Assembly (NCBI RefSeq): GCF_044904605.1
Contig: NZ_JADIKI010000021.1
Span: forward strand, 620,001 to 684,000
Reading direction: 5' to 3'
DNA: 64,000 bases
From: Dyella_B humi
Lineage (GTDB): Bacteria; Pseudomonadota; Gammaproteobacteria; Xanthomonadales; Rhodanobacteraceae
Made by a program: the position numbers and the translations under genes. The notes beneath the pieces were generated by a model. That model was not told the DNA's origin and did not search any database. It worked only from the letters and a program-made list of their open reading frames with translations. Shown in pieces: positions 8,405-17,922 of this stretch (position 1 is its first letter; every line of letters starts with the position of its first letter).

Positions 8405-10780
8405 TTGAACGATCTGGTGCTTTGGCTTGACCAATTGCGCATGACAGACCTTGGCAAAGTCGGCGGCAAGAATGCGTCGCTTGGCGAAATGATCGGCAAT
8501 CTCGCCCAACTTGGGGTGTCGGTACCCGGCGGCTTCGCCACCACTGCGGATGCATTCCAGCAGTACCTCGAAAAAAGCGGTCTGTCCAAGCGCATTGCCG
8601 ATCGCCTGGCCACGCTGGACGTCGACGACGTGGATGAATTGGTCAAAGGCGGCAAGGAAATCCGCGGCTGGATCGTCGACACCGCCCTGCCCGCCGAACT
8701 CGAGCAAGCTATCCGCGACGCCTACGTCAAGCTGTGCAAGGACGCAGGCGCCGAGAACATCGCGGTGGCTGTGCGTTCCTCCGCTACCGCCGAAGATCTG
8801 CCGGATGCTTCGTTCGCTGGCCAGCAGGAAACCTTCCTCAACGTGGTCGGCATCGACGATGTCTTGCACAAGGTGAAGGAAGTCTTCGCCTCGCTCTACA
8901 ACGACCGCGCTATCGCCTACCGCGTGCATCAGGGTTTCAAGCACGAAGACGTGTTCCTCTCCGCCGGCGTGCAGTTGATGGTGCGCTCCGATGTTGGCGC
9001 GTCCGGCGTGCTGTTCACGCTCGACACCGAATCCGGCTTTCGCGAGGTGGTCTTCGTCACCGGCAGCTACGGCCTCGGCGAAATGGTGGTGCAAGGCGCG
9101 GTAAATCCGGATGAGTTCTACGTGTTCAAGCCCACGCTGAAAGCTGGCAAACCTGCCGTATTGCGCCGCAGCCTGGGCGCCAAGCAGCAGCGCATGGTGT
9201 ATTCGGATAAACCGGGGGAGCGCGTGCGCATCGAGGAAACGTCTGCCATCGACCGCAACCGTTTCTGCATCACTGATGAGGATGTGCAGGAACTGGCCAA
9301 GCAGGCGTTGGTGATTGAACAGCACTACAAGCGCCCGATGGATATCGAATGGGCGAAGGACGGCCACACTGGCAAGCTATACATCGTGCAAGCACGTCCG
9401 GAAACGGTGAAGTCGCGTGCGCATGCCACGCAGCTCGAACGCTTTCATCTCAACGAAAAAGGCAAGGTGCTGGCGGAAGGTCGTGCCATCGGCCAGAAAA
9501 TCGGCAGCGGCAAGGCGCGCGTGATCCGCTCACTGTCCGATATGAACAAAGTGCAGCAAGGCGACGTGCTGATCGCCGACATGACCGACCCGGATTGGGA
9601 GCCGGTGATGAAGCGCGCCTCGGCCATCGTCACCAATCGCGGCGGCCGCACCTGTCATGCCGCGATCATCGCGCGTGAACTGGGCGTGCCCGCGGTGGTC
9701 GGCACCGGCAATGCGCTGGAGACTATTCCAGATGGTCATGACGTGACCGTCTCCTGCGCCGAAGGCGACACCGGCACGATCTACGAAGGCCAGCTTAAGT
9801 TCGATCGCGTCACCGCCGACCTCGGCGACATGCCCGAAGCCCCGCTCAAGATCATGATGAACGTCGCCAACCCGGAGCGCGCGTTCGATTTTGGCATGCT
9901 GCCCAACGCCGGCATCGGCCTGGCGCGCCTGGAAATGATCATCGCCAGCCACATCGGCGTGCATCCGAAGGCGCTGCTGGAATACAACAAACAGGATGCT
10001 GAAACCAAGGCGAGAATCGATGCGCGCATAGCCGGCTACAAGGATCCGGTGAGCTTCTACGTCGATCGCCTTGCCGAAGGCATCGCCACCATTGCCGCTT
10101 CGGTGTATCCCAAACCGGTAATCGTGCGCCTGTCGGATTTCAAGTCCAACGAATACGCCAACCTGCTTGGTGGCCAACGCTATGAGCCGCACGAAGAAAA
10201 TCCGATGATCGGCTACCGCGGCGCCAGTCGCTACGTCGATGCAGGATTCGCCGAATCATTCGGTCTGGAATGCAAGGCCGTCAAGTACGTACGCGAAGTA
10301 ATGGGGCTCACCAATGTGTGGGTGATGATTCCGTTCGTGCGCACGCTCGGCGAAGGCCGCAAAGTGGTCGAGGTGCTGGCCAAGAACGGGCTCAAGCAAG
10401 GTGAGCATGAACTCAAGATCATCATGATGTGCGAGCTGCCGTCGAACGCGCTGCTGGCGGACGAATTCCTCGATATCTTCGACGGTTTCTCGATCGGCTC
10501 TAACGATCTCACCCAGCTAACGCTGGGACTGGATCGCGATTCCAGCGTGGTCGCGCATCTGTTCGACGAACGCGATCCGGCGGTAAAGAAGCTGCTGGCG
10601 ATGGCGATCAAGACCGCACGTGCGCGTGGCAAGTACGTGGGTATCTGCGGACAGGGTCCGTCCGATCATCCGGACCTGGCCGAATGGCTGATGGACCAGG
10701 GCATCGAATCGGTGTCGCTCAATCCGGATACCGTGGTCGATACTTGGCTGCGGCTGGCTAAAAAGAAAGCTGCGGTATAA
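8405..10780 (+). CDS. ppsA: Phosphoenolpyruvate synthase
   Basis: 791 residues. Converts pyruvate, ATP and water to PEP, AMP and phosphate in gluconeogenesis. The ATP-binding domain has VGGKNASLGEMI and VRSSATAEDLPDASFAGQQE. The phosphohistidine domain has GGRTCHAAIIARELG with catalytic His418, and the PEP-binding barrel ends in GSNDLTQLTLGLDRDS and GICGQGPSDHP. The start is TTG at 8405 behind GAGGAG. A later ATG would remove the conserved NDLVLWLDQLRMTD N-terminus. Divergent from ppsR. Confidence 0.96.
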   Translation: MNDLVLWLDQLRMTDLGKVGGKNASLGEMIGNLAQLGVSVPGGFATTADAFQQYLEKSGLSKRIADRLATLDVDDVDELVKGGKEIRGWIVDTALPAELEQAIRDAYVKLCKDAGAENIAVAVRSSATAEDLPDASFAGQQETFLNVVGIDDVLHKVKEVFASLYNDRAIAYRVHQGFKHEDVFLSAGVQLMVRSDVGASGVLFTLDTESGFREVVFVTGSYGLGEMVVQGAVNPDEFYVFKPTLKAGKPAVLRRSLGAKQQRMVYSDKPGERVRIEETSAIDRNRFCITDEDVQELAKQALVIEQHYKRPMDIEWAKDGHTGKLYIVQARPETVKSRAHATQLERFHLNEKGKVLAEGRAIGQKIGSGKARVIRSLSDMNKVQQGDVLIADMTDPDWEPVMKRASAIVTNRGGRTCHAAIIARELGVPAVVGTGNALETIPDGHDVTVSCAEGDTGTIYEGQLKFDRVTADLGDMPEAPLKIMMNVANPERAFDFGMLPNAGIGLARLEMIIASHIGVHPKALLEYNKQDAETKARIDARIAGYKDPVSFYVDRLAEGIATIAASVYPKPVIVRLSDFKSNEYANLLGGQRYEPHEENPMIGYRGASRYVDAGFAESFGLECKAVKYVREVMGLTNVWVMIPFVRTLGEGRKVVEVLAKNGLKQGEHELKIIMMCELPSNALLADEFLDIFDGFSIGSNDLTQLTLGLDRDSSVVAHLFDERDPAVKKLLAMAIKTARARGKYVGICGQGPSDHPDLAEWLMDQGIESVSLNPDTVVDTWLRLAKKKAAV

Positions 10781-10786
10781 GCAGTA

Positions 10787-10819
10787 ACGGGGCGATGGCA
10801 ACATCGCCCTGTTTGTTTT
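10787..10819 (+). terminator. Intrinsic terminator of ppsA
   Basis: An 11-bp stem (10787-10797 with 10802-10812, one G-T pair) and the T-rich tail TTGTTTTT, starting 7 nt after the stop. Confidence 0.8.
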
Positions 10820-10895
10820 TGGGCGTCAGAAACTTGGCCGCATCCTGGATGTCCATTCCTCGCGGGAATCTGTCCCGCAGGCCAAGGAGTACGCC

Positions 10896-11594
10896 ATGCG
10901 CTACATGTTGTCCTTGTTATCCAGGAATAAAGGCTTCATCGTCTTCATGCTCGGCATGCTGATGTTCCGCAGCGCGCTGGCCGACTGGAACGTGGTGCCC
11001 ACGGGCTCGATGCAGCCCACCATCCAAATCGGCGATCGCATTGTGGTCGACAAAGCCGCCTACGACATCCGCGTACCGTTCACCCATGTATCGCTCGTCC
11101 ACCTGGCCGATCCGCAGCGCGGCGACATCGTCGTGCTCGATTCACATACCGCCAACGAGCGACTGGTCAAGCGCGTGATCGGCCTCCCCGGCGACGAAGT
11201 AGCCATGCGCGACAACGTGCTCTACGTTAACGGTGTCGCTGCCCGCTACTCACCCGCTGCCGCCAGTGGCATCCACGACGATCTTGAAGATCCGGCTCGC
11301 TATGAAGTCGAGCGATTTGGCGCCATGCAGCACCTCATCCGCCTTTCGCTCTACCGCCCAAGCGAAGCGCGCGATTTCGGCCCTGCGGTCGTGCCGGCCG
11401 GCCAGTACCTGCTGCTGGGTGACAACCGCGACAACAGCCTCGACTCGCGCTACCTGGGCTTCTTCCCACGCAAGGAGATCGTCGGACGTTCCCGCTACGT
11501 GGCGCTGTCGCTGGATCCCAACCACTACTACCTACCCCGAACCCAGCGCTTGGCGGCCCGGCTCGACGGCACTCCTGCTCCCAGGCCCGAATAA
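10896..11594 (+). CDS. lepB: Signal peptidase I
   Basis: 232 residues, membrane protein that removes Sec/Tat signal peptides. One hydrophobic segment (about 13-29) is followed by the catalytic motif PTGSMQPT with Ser38 and by ERLVKRVIGLPGD with the general base Lys92. GDNRDNSLDSRYLGF is the conserved box E. Shorter than E. coli LepB and with only one clear membrane anchor. AAGGAG precedes the ATG. It is not next to lepA or rnc, so it may be an additional copy. Confidence 0.93.
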   Translation: MRYMLSLLSRNKGFIVFMLGMLMFRSALADWNVVPTGSMQPTIQIGDRIVVDKAAYDIRVPFTHVSLVHLADPQRGDIVVLDSHTANERLVKRVIGLPGDEVAMRDNVLYVNGVAARYSPAAASGIHDDLEDPARYEVERFGAMQHLIRLSLYRPSEARDFGPAVVPAGQYLLLGDNRDNSLDSRYLGFFPRKEIVGRSRYVALSLDPNHYYLPRTQRLAARLDGTPAPRPE

Positions 11595-11606
11595 CCCCGA
11601 AGCCAG

Positions 11607-11635
11607 TTGTCACAGCCCCTGCCAGCACGTATCAT
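11607..11635 (+). promoter_or_regulatory. Sigma-70 promoter of tRNA-Ser
   Basis: TTGTCA (11607-11612), a 17-nt spacer, then TATCAT (11630-11635), about 33 nt before tRNA-Ser. Confidence 0.65.
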
Positions 11636-11667
11636 TTCCGGCTCGCGCGACCAAGACGCACCGTTTC

Positions 11668-11810
<143 letters not shown>

Positions 11811-12099
11811 GGCCTGATGAGAACCCATATGGTTCGACAAATTTGTCAGGAACAAATTTGGACAGCCGCAGGCTGGCCCCGGAACGCGCAGCGCGGATGG
11901 GTGAGGCCCATGGATGGGCCGAACAATCCCACCCGATATCTCGCAATATTCGTCAAAAGCGCGTTTAACGCCCTTCGGGTCGTTTTAATAGTGGTGGAGA
12001 GGATGATTCGCCACATAGCGATGTAAATCTTTCACATAGAATTTTTTGCGCCACGCCTCAGCATCCGGCATGCTGCGCGCACCCACCCGGCGGATGCTC
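11811..12099. other. Non-coding stretch with a decayed tRNA-Ser/terminator-like copy
   Basis: No convincing gene. At 11918-12003 the order of short motifs resembles a degraded copy of the tRNA-Ser end: a T-arm-like ATCCCACCC, then AACGCCC-TTCG-GGTCGTT with a T-rich tail, then GTGGTGGAGAGG. The same order of motifs occurs at 11735-11806. An AT-rich segment (12021-12048) may hold the promoter of the downstream phosphatase, but no clear -35/-10 pair is seen. Confidence 0.45.
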
Positions 12100-12801
12100 A
12101 TGATCGAATTCGGACACGGAACCCATGTCGGTTTGCGCCGCACGCGCAACGAAGACACCTACTATGCCGATGCGGCGCTTGGCCTGTTCCTGGTCGCCGA
12201 CGGCATGGGTGGACATCAGCATGGTGAGGTGGCTTCTGCGCTGGCGCGAGACGCCATCGCGGAATCGGTGCGCAGGGGAAAATCATTGGCGGAAGCCGTG
12301 CACGGCGCTGCCTCACGACTGCTGGAACATGCGCAACGCTATGACGACGCCCTGCCGATGGGTACTACTGTCGCCGCCATCCGTTTTTCTGAGCAGGACT
12401 ACGAAGTGGCTTGGGTGGGCGACAGCCGCATCTATCAATGGAAGGACGGCTTGCGGCAGATCAGCCACGATCATTCGCTAGTGCAGCGCCTGGTCGAAGC
12501 CGGGGCGATCGATGAGGCGCAGGCCAAGCGCCATCCGCAGCGCAATATCCTCACGCAGGCCTTGGGTATCACCGCGCTTGAGCAGTTGCATATCAGCATG
12601 GCGAAGGGCCGGCTCGAATCCGGCGTGAGCTTTCTGGTGTGCAGCGATGGGCTTACCGAAGAAGTGAATGACAGCCGCATCGAAACGATCCTCGCCCGTC
12701 GCGATCTGGCGGCGCAGGAATGCCTCGATCACTTGTTGCTCGCCGCGCTGGAAAGCGGCGGCAGCGACAACATCACGGCGATACTGGCGCGGATTCACTA
12801 G
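12100..12801 (+). CDS. PP2C-type serine/threonine protein phosphatase
   Basis: 233 residues from the ATG at 12100 (MIEFGHGTHVGLRRTRNEDTYY); an ATG two codons upstream is an alternative. The metal-binding and catalytic motifs of the PPM/PP2C family are all present: RNEDTYY, LVADGMGGHQHGE, MGTTV, WVGDSRIY, CSDGLTEEV and GSDNITAI. Similar to stand-alone Stp1/PppA enzymes, which remove phosphate from Ser/Thr in an Mn2+-dependent reaction. No kinase or FHA gene is nearby, so the partner is unknown. Confidence 0.93.
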   Translation: MIEFGHGTHVGLRRTRNEDTYYADAALGLFLVADGMGGHQHGEVASALARDAIAESVRRGKSLAEAVHGAASRLLEHAQRYDDALPMGTTVAAIRFSEQDYEVAWVGDSRIYQWKDGLRQISHDHSLVQRLVEAGAIDEAQAKRHPQRNILTQALGITALEQLHISMAKGRLESGVSFLVCSDGLTEEVNDSRIETILARRDLAAQECLDHLLLAALESGGSDNITAILARIH

Positions 12802-12852
12802 TGCGCTGATGCTCTCGCGCAGGTTGGCGCAGTCGAACGCCAATCCATCCAG

Positions 12853-13572
12853 CTACGCTTCCAACTCCTGCTTGCGCCATATCGATTGTCCACCCGCGCT
12901 TTTGTCCAGCGCATCCAATCGCTGCAGATGCGCACCAAGTTCATCTTCGCTGGCGCGCAGCACGCGTGGCCGGCGTGCCAGTACCACGGGTGTAATCACA
13001 GCACGTGCGCCGCTGGTTTCCGTACCGCCGTCGAAGCCGAGATCCAGCCCAACCTGGCCGGACGTCATCGCCAGATAGACGTCCGCCAGCAACTGCGCGT
13101 CGATCAGGCCGCCGTGCAGATCGCGCGCTGAGTTGTCGACGCCGAGACGTTTGCACAACGCATCCAGGCTGTTGCGCTGGCCCGGATACCGTTCGCGCGC
13201 CATCGCCAGCGTATCCAGCACGTTGCAGCGATCGGCGATGCTGCCGTAATGAGCACCGGCCTGCGCGAGTTCGGCATTGAGGAAGCCGACGTCGAAGGCC
13301 GCGTTATGAATGATCAGCTCTGCGCCGTCGATAAAGGCCAGGAATTCATCCACGATCTCTTTGAAGCGCGGCTTGTCGAGCAGGAATTCGTCCGCGATGC
13401 CGGTGACTTCGCGTGCACCTTCATCGATCGCGCGCTCGGGATTGAGATAGGTCTGGTAGTTACGTCCGGTAAGGCGACGCTCGACCATTTCGACGCAAGC
13501 GATTTCGATGAGGCGATGTCCCTGACGTACTTCCAGGCCAGTGGTTTCGGTATCGAGAACGATCTGTCTCAT
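12853..13572 (-). CDS. dnaQ: DNA polymerase III epsilon subunit (3'-5' proofreading exonuclease)
   Basis: 239 residues. DEDDh exonuclease with ExoI VLDTETTGL (Asp7, Glu9), ExoII around IIHNAAFDVGFLNAEL and ExoIII near RDLHGGLIDAQLLADVYL. The C-terminal tail after about residue 185 would bind the alpha subunit. Its ATG overlaps the rnhA stop by 4 nt, so the two are translationally coupled. The rnhA-dnaQ order is widely conserved in gammaproteobacteria. Confidence 0.96.
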   Translation of the reverse strand: MRQIVLDTETTGLEVRQGHRLIEIACVEMVERRLTGRNYQTYLNPERAIDEGAREVTGIADEFLLDKPRFKEIVDEFLAFIDGAELIIHNAAFDVGFLNAELAQAGAHYGSIADRCNVLDTLAMARERYPGQRNSLDALCKRLGVDNSARDLHGGLIDAQLLADVYLAMTSGQVGLDLGFDGGTETSGARAVITPVVLARRPRVLRASEDELGAHLQRLDALDKSAGGQSIWRKQELEA

Positions 13573-14012
13573 GCCAATTTCCTGAATTGTTCGGCTTGCT
13601 CGCGTGCGGCCTGATCCACGCGCTCGTTTTCATCGTGTCCGCTGTGGCCGCGCACCCATTGCCAGCGAACTTTGTGCGGGGCCGCTGCGGTCGACAATCG
13701 CTCCCACAGATCCTGGTTTTTGACCGGTTTTTTGTCCGCGGTGCGCCAGCCGTTGCTGATCCAGCGCGGCACCCATTCCTCGATGCCTTGCATGACGTAA
13801 CGGGAATCGGTGGTGACCACCACCTGGCACGGGCGCTTGAGCGCCTCAAGCGCCTGGATGGCTGCGAGCAGCTCCATGCGGTTGTTGGTGGTCTGCGCTT
13901 CGCCGCCGCTCAGCAATCGCTCGGTGCCCTTGGCTCTCAACAGGGCCGCCCATCCTCCCGGGCCAGGATTGCCGAGGCATGCACCATCGGTAAACGCTTC
14001 CACTTCCGCCAC
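13569..14012 (-). CDS. rnhA: Ribonuclease HI
   Basis: 147 residues. Cleaves the RNA strand of RNA-DNA hybrids. The metal-binding carboxylates are visible: Asp9 (AFTDGACLGNPGPGG), Glu47 (NNRMELLA), Asp69 (VVTTDSRYV) and Asp133 (NERVDQAA). The start is GTG at 14012, with GGAG 8 nt upstream. It overlaps dnaQ by 4 nt and follows the methyltransferase gene after 45 nt. Confidence 0.96.
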   Translation of the reverse strand: MAEVEAFTDGACLGNPGPGGWAALLRAKGTERLLSGGEAQTTNNRMELLAAIQALEALKRPCQVVVTTDSRYVMQGIEEWVPRWISNGWRTADKKPVKNQDLWERLSTAAAPHKVRWQWVRGHSGHDENERVDQAAREQAEQFRKLA

Positions 14013-14057
14013 GCGTTCTGCTCCGTTTCTTTGCTGTTAGTTCTTGCAGGCAATCGC

Positions 14058-14735
14058 TCAACTTACCGAGCTGCGGCGCGCACCAGGCGCCAGGCCGGCT
14101 CGCACCGGCGCCGTCACTGGCTTGGGACGCAGCCGCGTCGGCGCGCTCGCCGGGCCTTTCTTGCGGGCGACTAGCACGTAGCCGCCGCCGAGCCAGCCGG
14201 GTAGCTTACCGGTCGAATTCGTGGATAGCGGCAACAGCTGGCCCACGCGCTGCACGCGCTCCACTTGCACTTCCGCGCGGCGTAAGCGCGCCGCGAGCTG
14301 AATAGGCGATCTTGCATGCGTCTCGCTGCCGCGCGTTCGCCACAACCACCAGGGTGTCCATCCGCTCAACGGATTGACTCCGGTAAGCACCAACAGCCCA
14401 CCCGGCGCCAGTACGCGCACGATCTCGTTCAGCGGTAACGGAGCCAACTCCAACGCGTGACGCAGCAGGATCAGGTCGAACGCACCGTCCGTGAACGGCA
14501 GCGGCTCGTCGGCGCTGGCGCATACATCGCCCCGAAGTCGCCCTTCAGCGAGCCGCAGCGTGATCCATTGACCCAGGTAAGGCGGGTTCGGCGGCGCATC
14601 GTCCGCTGCAGCGGAGACCAGCAAGGCGCGAGTGCCTGCGCAGCGACGGACGTCGGGCATGTAAGCCACCGTCTCATCGGCCAGCAGATGACGCATGGGC
14701 GCACTTGCATAGATGTCCTGGGCGCGCTGTCGCAT
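14058..14735 (-). CDS. SAM-dependent methyltransferase (YafS-like)
   Basis: 225 residues. Class I methyltransferase of the Methyltransf_11 type: PFTDGAFDLILLRHALELAP and EIVRVLAPGGLLVLTGVNPLSGW form motifs post-I to III. Motif I is weak. A Pro/Arg-rich basic tail of about 30 residues ends the protein. Its position between gloB and rnhA is that of E. coli yafS, a gene of unknown substrate. It is divergent from gloB across 264 nt, in which I see no further gene. Confidence 0.85.
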   Translation of the reverse strand: MRQRAQDIYASAPMRHLLADETVAYMPDVRRCAGTRALLVSAAADDAPPNPPYLGQWITLRLAEGRLRGDVCASADEPLPFTDGAFDLILLRHALELAPLPLNEIVRVLAPGGLLVLTGVNPLSGWTPWWLWRTRGSETHARSPIQLAARLRRAEVQVERVQRVGQLLPLSTNSTGKLPGWLGGGYVLVARKKGPASAPTRLRPKPVTAPVRAGLAPGARRSSVS

Positions 14736-14999
14736 CTACTGAAGGCCTGTCGGAAGCATGTGCACAGAGTTTAGCCGTTGGCTCCACAAAGACGAACCAT
14801 GCCTCAACGGCATTCGAACGATATTTCGATTAACGCTTATCTAACGATCTTGGGACGCCATGGGTCTTATAGTCGGCCCTCTTGCGCAAGCCGGACGCCT
14901 GCGCCAGTCGATACGAAGGATGCTCCGATCGTTCTGCATGGACGGCGTGAAAAGCCCCAGGCAGCGTGATCGGCGTGTCCGCAACAGCGGAGATCGCCC

Positions 15000-15764
15000 T
15001 TGCACGTCGTACCGTTACCGGCGCTTGCCGACAACTACATCTGGCTGCTGCACGATGACAACGGTCACGCGATCGTGGTCGACCCCGGCGAAGTCGAACC
15101 GGTCGAGGCCGCCCTGCGCGCGCGCAAGCTGACGTTGTGCGCGATCTTGCTGACGCATCATCACAACGACCATATCGGCGGTGCCGGCGCACTGCGCGAG
15201 GCGCACGACGTGCCGGTGTATGCACCCGACGACGCGCGCATCGCAGTGGCGACACATCGCGTGTTGGATGGCGACACGCTGAAGCTCGAACTACCTTCGG
15301 CGCACTTCCAGGTGATCGCGGTGCCAGGACATACGCTCAGCCATATCGTGTACGCCAGCGAAGACGTACTGCTCTGTGGCGATACGTTGTTCAGCCTCGG
15401 CTGTGGCCGGCTGTTCGAAGGCACGCCCGCGCAGATGCTGTCCTCGCTGCAGCGCCTGGCTGCGTTGCCCGGCGACCTACTGGTCTGCTGCGGCCACGAG
15501 TACACAGCCGCCAACGGCCGCTTCGCACAAACCGTGGAACCGGACAATGCTGCGCTCAAGCAACGTGTGGATGAAGTCGCGCGTCTGCGCGCCCAGCATC
15601 AACCAAGCGTGCCTGCCACGTTATCGAGCGAACTGGCCTGCAATCCCTTCATGCGCGTAAACAGTGAAGGCGTGATTGATTGGTGCCGCCAGCATGGTGC
15701 GGCCAATGACCCGATCACGCGCTTCGCCGCATTGCGCTCCGCCAAGGACGCATTCCGAGCATGA
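15000..15764 (+). CDS. gloB: Hydroxyacylglutathione hydrolase (glyoxalase II)
   Basis: 254 residues. Hydrolyses S-lactoylglutathione to lactate and glutathione in methylglyoxal detoxification. The metallo-beta-lactamase motif THHHNDHIGG is present, with further ligands in VPGHTLSH and LFSLGCGRLFEG. CGHEYTAANGRFA lies at the start of the C-terminal glutathione-binding domain. The start is TTG at 15000 with GGAG 7 nt upstream, and it gives the family N-terminus HVVPLPALADNYIWLL. It overlaps the downstream mltD-like gene by 4 nt. Confidence 0.95.
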   Translation: MHVVPLPALADNYIWLLHDDNGHAIVVDPGEVEPVEAALRARKLTLCAILLTHHHNDHIGGAGALREAHDVPVYAPDDARIAVATHRVLDGDTLKLELPSAHFQVIAVPGHTLSHIVYASEDVLLCGDTLFSLGCGRLFEGTPAQMLSSLQRLAALPGDLLVCCGHEYTAANGRFAQTVEPDNAALKQRVDEVARLRAQHQPSVPATLSSELACNPFMRVNSEGVIDWCRQHGAANDPITRFAALRSAKDAFRA

Positions 15765-16981
15765 AGCACACACGACGACTACTCCCCGTTGCTTTGGCAT
15801 CGTTATTGGCCGCGTGCGCCACGCCGCCCGCAAACAAGCCGGTACCGACGCCGGCAACGATCACGCCACCACCTGCTCCCACGCCGTCCATGCCTTCACC
15901 ACAAGTGGCGGTACCGTCCGTGACGCCCGACGTGACGACCAACAATGTCTGGGACAAATTGCGCGGCAGTTTTGCCATGTCCGATTGCGATGCTGACCCG
16001 CAGATCATGGTATGGGCGCATCGCTATACGCAAAACCCGCAACGCTTCGAAGCGCAGATGAGCGACGCGCTGCCGCAAATCGTCTATGTGCAGCAAGCCG
16101 CGGAAAAATATGACGTGGCCGGCGAATTCGTACTGCTGCCGTGGGTGGAAAGCCAATTCCGGCCCGTGCCCGGTCGTCGCAATCTGCCTGCAGGCATGTG
16201 GCAGCTCGTGCAAAGCACAGCGCGCGTGATGGGCCTGCACGTGGACCACAGCTATGACGGTCGGCTGGATACATCCGCCTCCACCGACGGCGTGATGCGC
16301 ATGCTGCACGACTACCACAATCAGCTACATGACTGGCGGCTGGTCGACTATGCATTCAATCGCGGCGAATTCGGTGTGCAGCGACTCGTGCAGCAACATG
16401 GCACACCGCCGGACGAACCGGCGATTCCCAAACTTCCGGTACCGCGCATTACGCGCGAACACCTCACTAAATTGCTTGCGATCTCCTGCGTAGTGCGCGA
16501 TCCGTCCCGTTTCAATGTCGAACTGCCCTCGCTTCCGGCCGATCAGCATCTGGAAACTGTGCAAGTAAGCCACGGCATGACCCTGTCCAACGCCGCCGGT
16601 CACGCCGGCATGGAAACCGGTGATCTGAAGCGGCTGAATCCGGCGCTGCAAGGTGAATTCCTGAGTACGGATGCGCCCGGACATTTGCTGCTGCCGCGGC
16701 GCAATGCCGAACAACTGCGCAATGCGATGCAGATCGCCAACGATCAGGACATGACGGCCAGCGTTTCCGACAACATCCCCTTGCTGACCACGCATGCCGA
16801 CAAGTCGGAGAACGACACGAAAGCCGACTCGTCCCATCGTGCCAGAACGCACGTGGTGCGTTCCGGCGAAAGCCTCTGGCAGATCGCACGCAATTATTCG
16901 ATGAGCGTCAGCACGCTCGAACGTCTCAATCATCTGCATGGCAAGGCGTTGAAGCCCGGCCAGGTGCTTAAACTGGATTAG
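15761..16981 (+). CDS. mltD: MltD-like membrane-bound lytic transglycosylase with LysM
   Basis: 406 residues. A lipoprotein signal is suggested by LLPVALASLLAACA, and a Pro-rich linker follows to about residue 55. The SLT domain (about 95-235) has the catalytic Glu in LLPWVESQFRPV and the downstream PAGMWQLVQSTARVMGL. A weak LysM-like region lies at about 265-310, and a clear LysM ends the protein (THVVRSGESLWQIARNYSMS). It would cleave peptidoglycan in the periplasm. Its ATG overlaps the gloB stop; gloB-mltD linkage is common. Confidence 0.9.
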   Translation: MKHTRRLLPVALASLLAACATPPANKPVPTPATITPPPAPTPSMPSPQVAVPSVTPDVTTNNVWDKLRGSFAMSDCDADPQIMVWAHRYTQNPQRFEAQMSDALPQIVYVQQAAEKYDVAGEFVLLPWVESQFRPVPGRRNLPAGMWQLVQSTARVMGLHVDHSYDGRLDTSASTDGVMRMLHDYHNQLHDWRLVDYAFNRGEFGVQRLVQQHGTPPDEPAIPKLPVPRITREHLTKLLAISCVVRDPSRFNVELPSLPADQHLETVQVSHGMTLSNAAGHAGMETGDLKRLNPALQGEFLSTDAPGHLLLPRRNAEQLRNAMQIANDQDMTASVSDNIPLLTTHADKSENDTKADSSHRARTHVVRSGESLWQIARNYSMSVSTLERLNHLHGKALKPGQVLKLD

Positions 16982-17080
16982 CCAGCCAAACCCGCACTGA
17001 TACTCGCCGCAGCACATAGGAAAACCCGCTGCTAAACTCCGCTTGCCGCATTCGCGGTGCGTGAACTTGGGAGGCGGCGC

Positions 17081-17863
17081 ATGGGTTTCCTTCACGGCAA
17101 GCGTGCATTGATCACCGGCATCGCCAGCCAACGCTCGATCGCCTGGGGCATCGCCAACGCCATGCATCGCGAAGGCGCGCAGCTCGCCTTCACTTATCCG
17201 AACGAACGCATGAAGGATCGGGTGGACGAAGCGGCCAATGCGTTCGGCTCCAACCTGGTGTTGCCTTGCGATGTCAGCGACGATGCGCAGATCGAGCAAT
17301 TGTTCGCCACGCTCACCAAGCATTGGGACAGCCTGGACATCCTGGTGCACTCAATCGGCTTCGCGCCACGCGAGGCCATCCAGGGCGAATTCTTGGATGG
17401 ACTTACGCGCGAGAACTTCGCTATGGCGCATGACATTTCCAGTTACAGCCTCGCTGCGCTGGCCAAGGCCGCACGGCCCATGATGGTAGGGCGCAATGGC
17501 GCCATTCTTACTCTTACCTATCTTGGCGCGGAACGCGCGCTCAATAACTACAACGTCATGGGTTTGGCCAAGGCGAGCCTCGAGGCGAACGTACGCTACC
17601 TCGCCTTCAATCTCGGGCCCGAAACCACCCGCGTCAACGCGATTTCCGCCGGGCCAATCAAGACGCTTGCCGCCGCCGGGATCGCCAACTTCCGCAAGAT
17701 GCTCGAACACGTGGAACAGCACGCGCCGCTTCGACGCAGCGTGACGATCGACGAAGTTGGCAATGTGGGGGCTTTCCTATGCTCCGACCTTGCTTCAGGC
17801 ATAACCGGCGAAATCACCTATGTGGATGCGGGCTACAATATTCTCGGCATGACCGGCGTTTGA
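17081..17863 (+). CDS. fabI: Enoyl-[acyl-carrier-protein] reductase (NADH)
   Basis: 260 residues. Last reductive step of fatty-acid elongation. SDR fold with the variant motif ITGIASQRSIAWGIA typical of FabI. The catalytic Tyr and Lys lie in NNYNVMGLAKASLEA, and GPIKTLAAAGI and TYVDAGYNILGM follow. The ATG at 17081 has GGAGG 6 nt upstream. Monocistronic, with a terminator shared with ppiD. FabI is the target of triclosan-type inhibitors. Confidence 0.96.
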   Translation: MGFLHGKRALITGIASQRSIAWGIANAMHREGAQLAFTYPNERMKDRVDEAANAFGSNLVLPCDVSDDAQIEQLFATLTKHWDSLDILVHSIGFAPREAIQGEFLDGLTRENFAMAHDISSYSLAALAKAARPMMVGRNGAILTLTYLGAERALNNYNVMGLAKASLEANVRYLAFNLGPETTRVNAISAGPIKTLAAAGIANFRKMLEHVEQHAPLRRSVTIDEVGNVGAFLCSDLASGITGEITYVDAGYNILGMTGV

Positions 17864-17870
17864 TCCAACA

Positions 17871-17900
17871 AAAAAAGCGGCCCTTAAGAGCCGCCTTTTT
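17871..17900. terminator. Bidirectional terminator between fabI and ppiD
   Basis: GCGGC/GCCGC stem with an A-run on one side and a T-run on the other, so it can end both convergent transcripts. Confidence 0.8.
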
Positions 17901-17922
17901 CGCAAATCACACCCACTGCTGA

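Noticed and set aside
8195..9367. A 390-codon minus frame reading antisense into ppsA
   Set aside because: Antisense to conserved PEP synthase sequence; ppsR has its own well-supported ATG at 8180.
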